Assembly (NCBI GenBank): GCA_034770075.1
Contig: CM068382.1
Location: 744,001-808,000 of the forward strand
Reading direction: 5' to 3'
Source: Aralia elata
Lineage: Eukaryota; Streptophyta; Magnoliopsida; Apiales; Araliaceae
DNA: 64,000 bases
Both the position numbers and the translations under genes were made by a program. The notes under the pieces are model-generated. The model was not told where the DNA came from. It worked only from the letters and a program-made list of their open reading frames with translations, and did no database searches. Below, piece by piece: positions 62,647 through 64,000 of the stretch. Numbering within the stretch: position 1 is the stretch's first letter; the number at the start of each line of letters is the position of its first letter.

Positions 62647-64000
62647 AATTTAATGTGGTTGGAAACTTAAATTTTACATGAATCTGGTTGGGTGTAGTTT
62701 GATAATTTTAAAATTACACATCATACCACTTGTAATTGACGTGGTGCTGTATTAAAGCTTGCAGTGTTATTTCATCTAATTCGATTTCGGTTTTAAAATT
62801 AATTGACATATATAATAATAATATTTAATTAATCAAATTCATCTTTATGCATAAAAAATCATACATGACGATAACAAAATAACATCAAATAATAAGTTTT
62901 AGTTTTGAAATATGTTACTCGTGAATATTTCAACATTACTCAAATTATTATAATTCAATTAAAAATATTTTTAGTCACGAATAAAAATTTTAATAGTATA
63001 CAACATAATTAAAATTATCTATTATATTTTTAAGAATTTACCTATATAACTTCTAAAAATATATATATAATATATATGAGCGGTGTGGTGCGGTTTGAGC
63101 GATGCGGGAGTCTACCAAAACCGCACCAAAACCGCATACGTAGTTTTCTGCAATTTGATTGATTTTTTGTAAGATTTCAGGGCTAATTTCGATTCCTTAC
63201 TGAGTCCTAATACACTCTACCAACTGAGCTAAGGCGGCTTAATACTGTTTGTAACACTATGCATTATCCAATTTTTATTTTTTTACGTGGATGAATTTTG
63301 ATTAAACTTCAAAATTGGAGGATCATAAGACATCACTTTTCTAAACATACATTATCTAATTTATTTTTGCACAAAGTTTCCATATTTTTCATGGAAAAAG
63401 ATTTTGAGTTTTGTTATATATGATAGCAAATTTATGTTAATAGTAAATATCGATATATGTAGATATATAGGATATGAGGAAATTAAGATAAGTCTCGCAT
63501 TGTTTTATTTTATTTTATTGTTTAGAGTTTTACGTTACTCACAATTCGAATTTTATCATGAAATTTGTTCATATATAACCTATTTTTCATTATTTATATA
63601 GCAATAAATTTATGAGATTGGATTGTAATTAAGATGAAACTCTAAACAATAAATCTGCATGCGTGGATATTTACTATAAATATAAATTTATCAGCTACTG
63701 ATAAAGATAAGTGTCTAACGCTCTCAGCTATAAGTTATAACTATGAACCAAGATATCATTGACCATATTATCGCCATACGTATTGCAAGAATAAAAAATA
63801 ATATTATAAAAAAATCAATTGAATATAAAACATTGTAGGAGAAGGACCTGCATTTTTTTCCAACTACATCCACTTACAATATTCGTAGTACAATAACATT
63901 ATTAGGTAATACTTCACAGTTTCCTATATAAATTCAATGTAATAATATAGATTATAAAAATAAACACAAGTCATTTGAATTTTCATTAAGCCCAATCAAT
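62647..64000. other. Upstream intergenic DNA to window end
   Basis: Apart from the tRNA relic at 63180-63238, there is a gcggtgtggtgcggtttg / aaaccgcaccaaaaccgc patch at 63079-63140, which looks like a decayed hAT end region. The rest is AT-rich with no gene. Confidence 0.5.
63180..63238 (-). pseudogene. 5' half of a second tRNA-like sequence
   Basis: On the minus strand GCCGCCTTAGCTCAGTTGG followed by TAGAG is an ideal acceptor strand and D arm with an A-box. After that the text (TATTAGGACTCAGTAAGG) no longer forms an anticodon arm that I can place. It could be a tRNA fragment or the head of an old SINE. Confidence 0.55.

Overview
The window is nuclear DNA of a flowering plant, almost certainly a eudicot. 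It is AT-rich, its genes are split by short GT-AG introns, and it carries typical plant transposons (Copia and Gypsy LTR elements, an L1-type LINE, hAT and Stowaway-like MITEs). The species cannot be told from the sequence alone. All exon coordinates below were derived by hand from splice sites and reading-frame continuity.

Six protein-coding genes are supported. (1) Minus strand, 1-6648, cut by the left edge: a SKU5-similar (SKS) multicopper-oxidase-like cell-wall/membrane protein with at least 8 exons. (2) Plus, 25515-26806: a small secreted DUF538 protein with 2 exons. (3) Plus, 31219-34348: a plastid-envelope BASS3-type sodium/metabolite cotransporter with 5 exons. (4) Minus, 37342-37881: a single-exon atypical HLH protein of the IBH1 type. 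(5) Minus, 42051-49118: a 14-exon actin-bundling fimbrin with four CH domains. (6) Minus, 52547-62456: a 9-exon gene for a 388-residue, probably plastid-targeted protein that I could not name. There is no operon logic; the genes are independent housekeeping, developmental or plastid genes.

The 6.65-25.2 kb interval is a transposon-rich gap. It holds a broken L1 LINE (9.2-12.0 kb), a Copia/Sirevirus-like LTR remnant (12.0-13.5 kb), a complete 2.27 kb Gypsy solo LTR with a 5-bp target duplication (13803-16075), a complete non-autonomous LTR element with two 389-bp LTRs and a 5-bp target duplication (16865-19149), two hAT-type elements with 8-bp target duplications (20287-20826 and 21548-21983), and a short TGTAACA-ended element (23264-23508). 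Smaller insertions sit near or inside genes: foldback elements at 29.5 and 30.6 kb, the second about 310 bp upstream of the BASS3 start codon; a Stowaway-like MITE split by a solo LTR at 39.5-40.1 kb; MITEs in a fimbrin intron and in intron 1 of the unnamed gene.

The most complex locus is intron 4 (5740 bp) of the unnamed plastid-protein gene. It contains a rearranged Copia composite in the order pol, LTR, primer-binding site plus gag start, inverted LTR. The LTR is itself split by a very young non-autonomous LTR element whose two 257-bp LTRs look identical. Two degenerate tRNA relics lie just upstream of this gene. I found no CRISPR array, no rRNA gene, no intact tRNA gene, and nothing that amounts to a clearly new biochemical system. 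The best candidates for novelty are the non-autonomous LTR families and the uncharacterised plastid protein.
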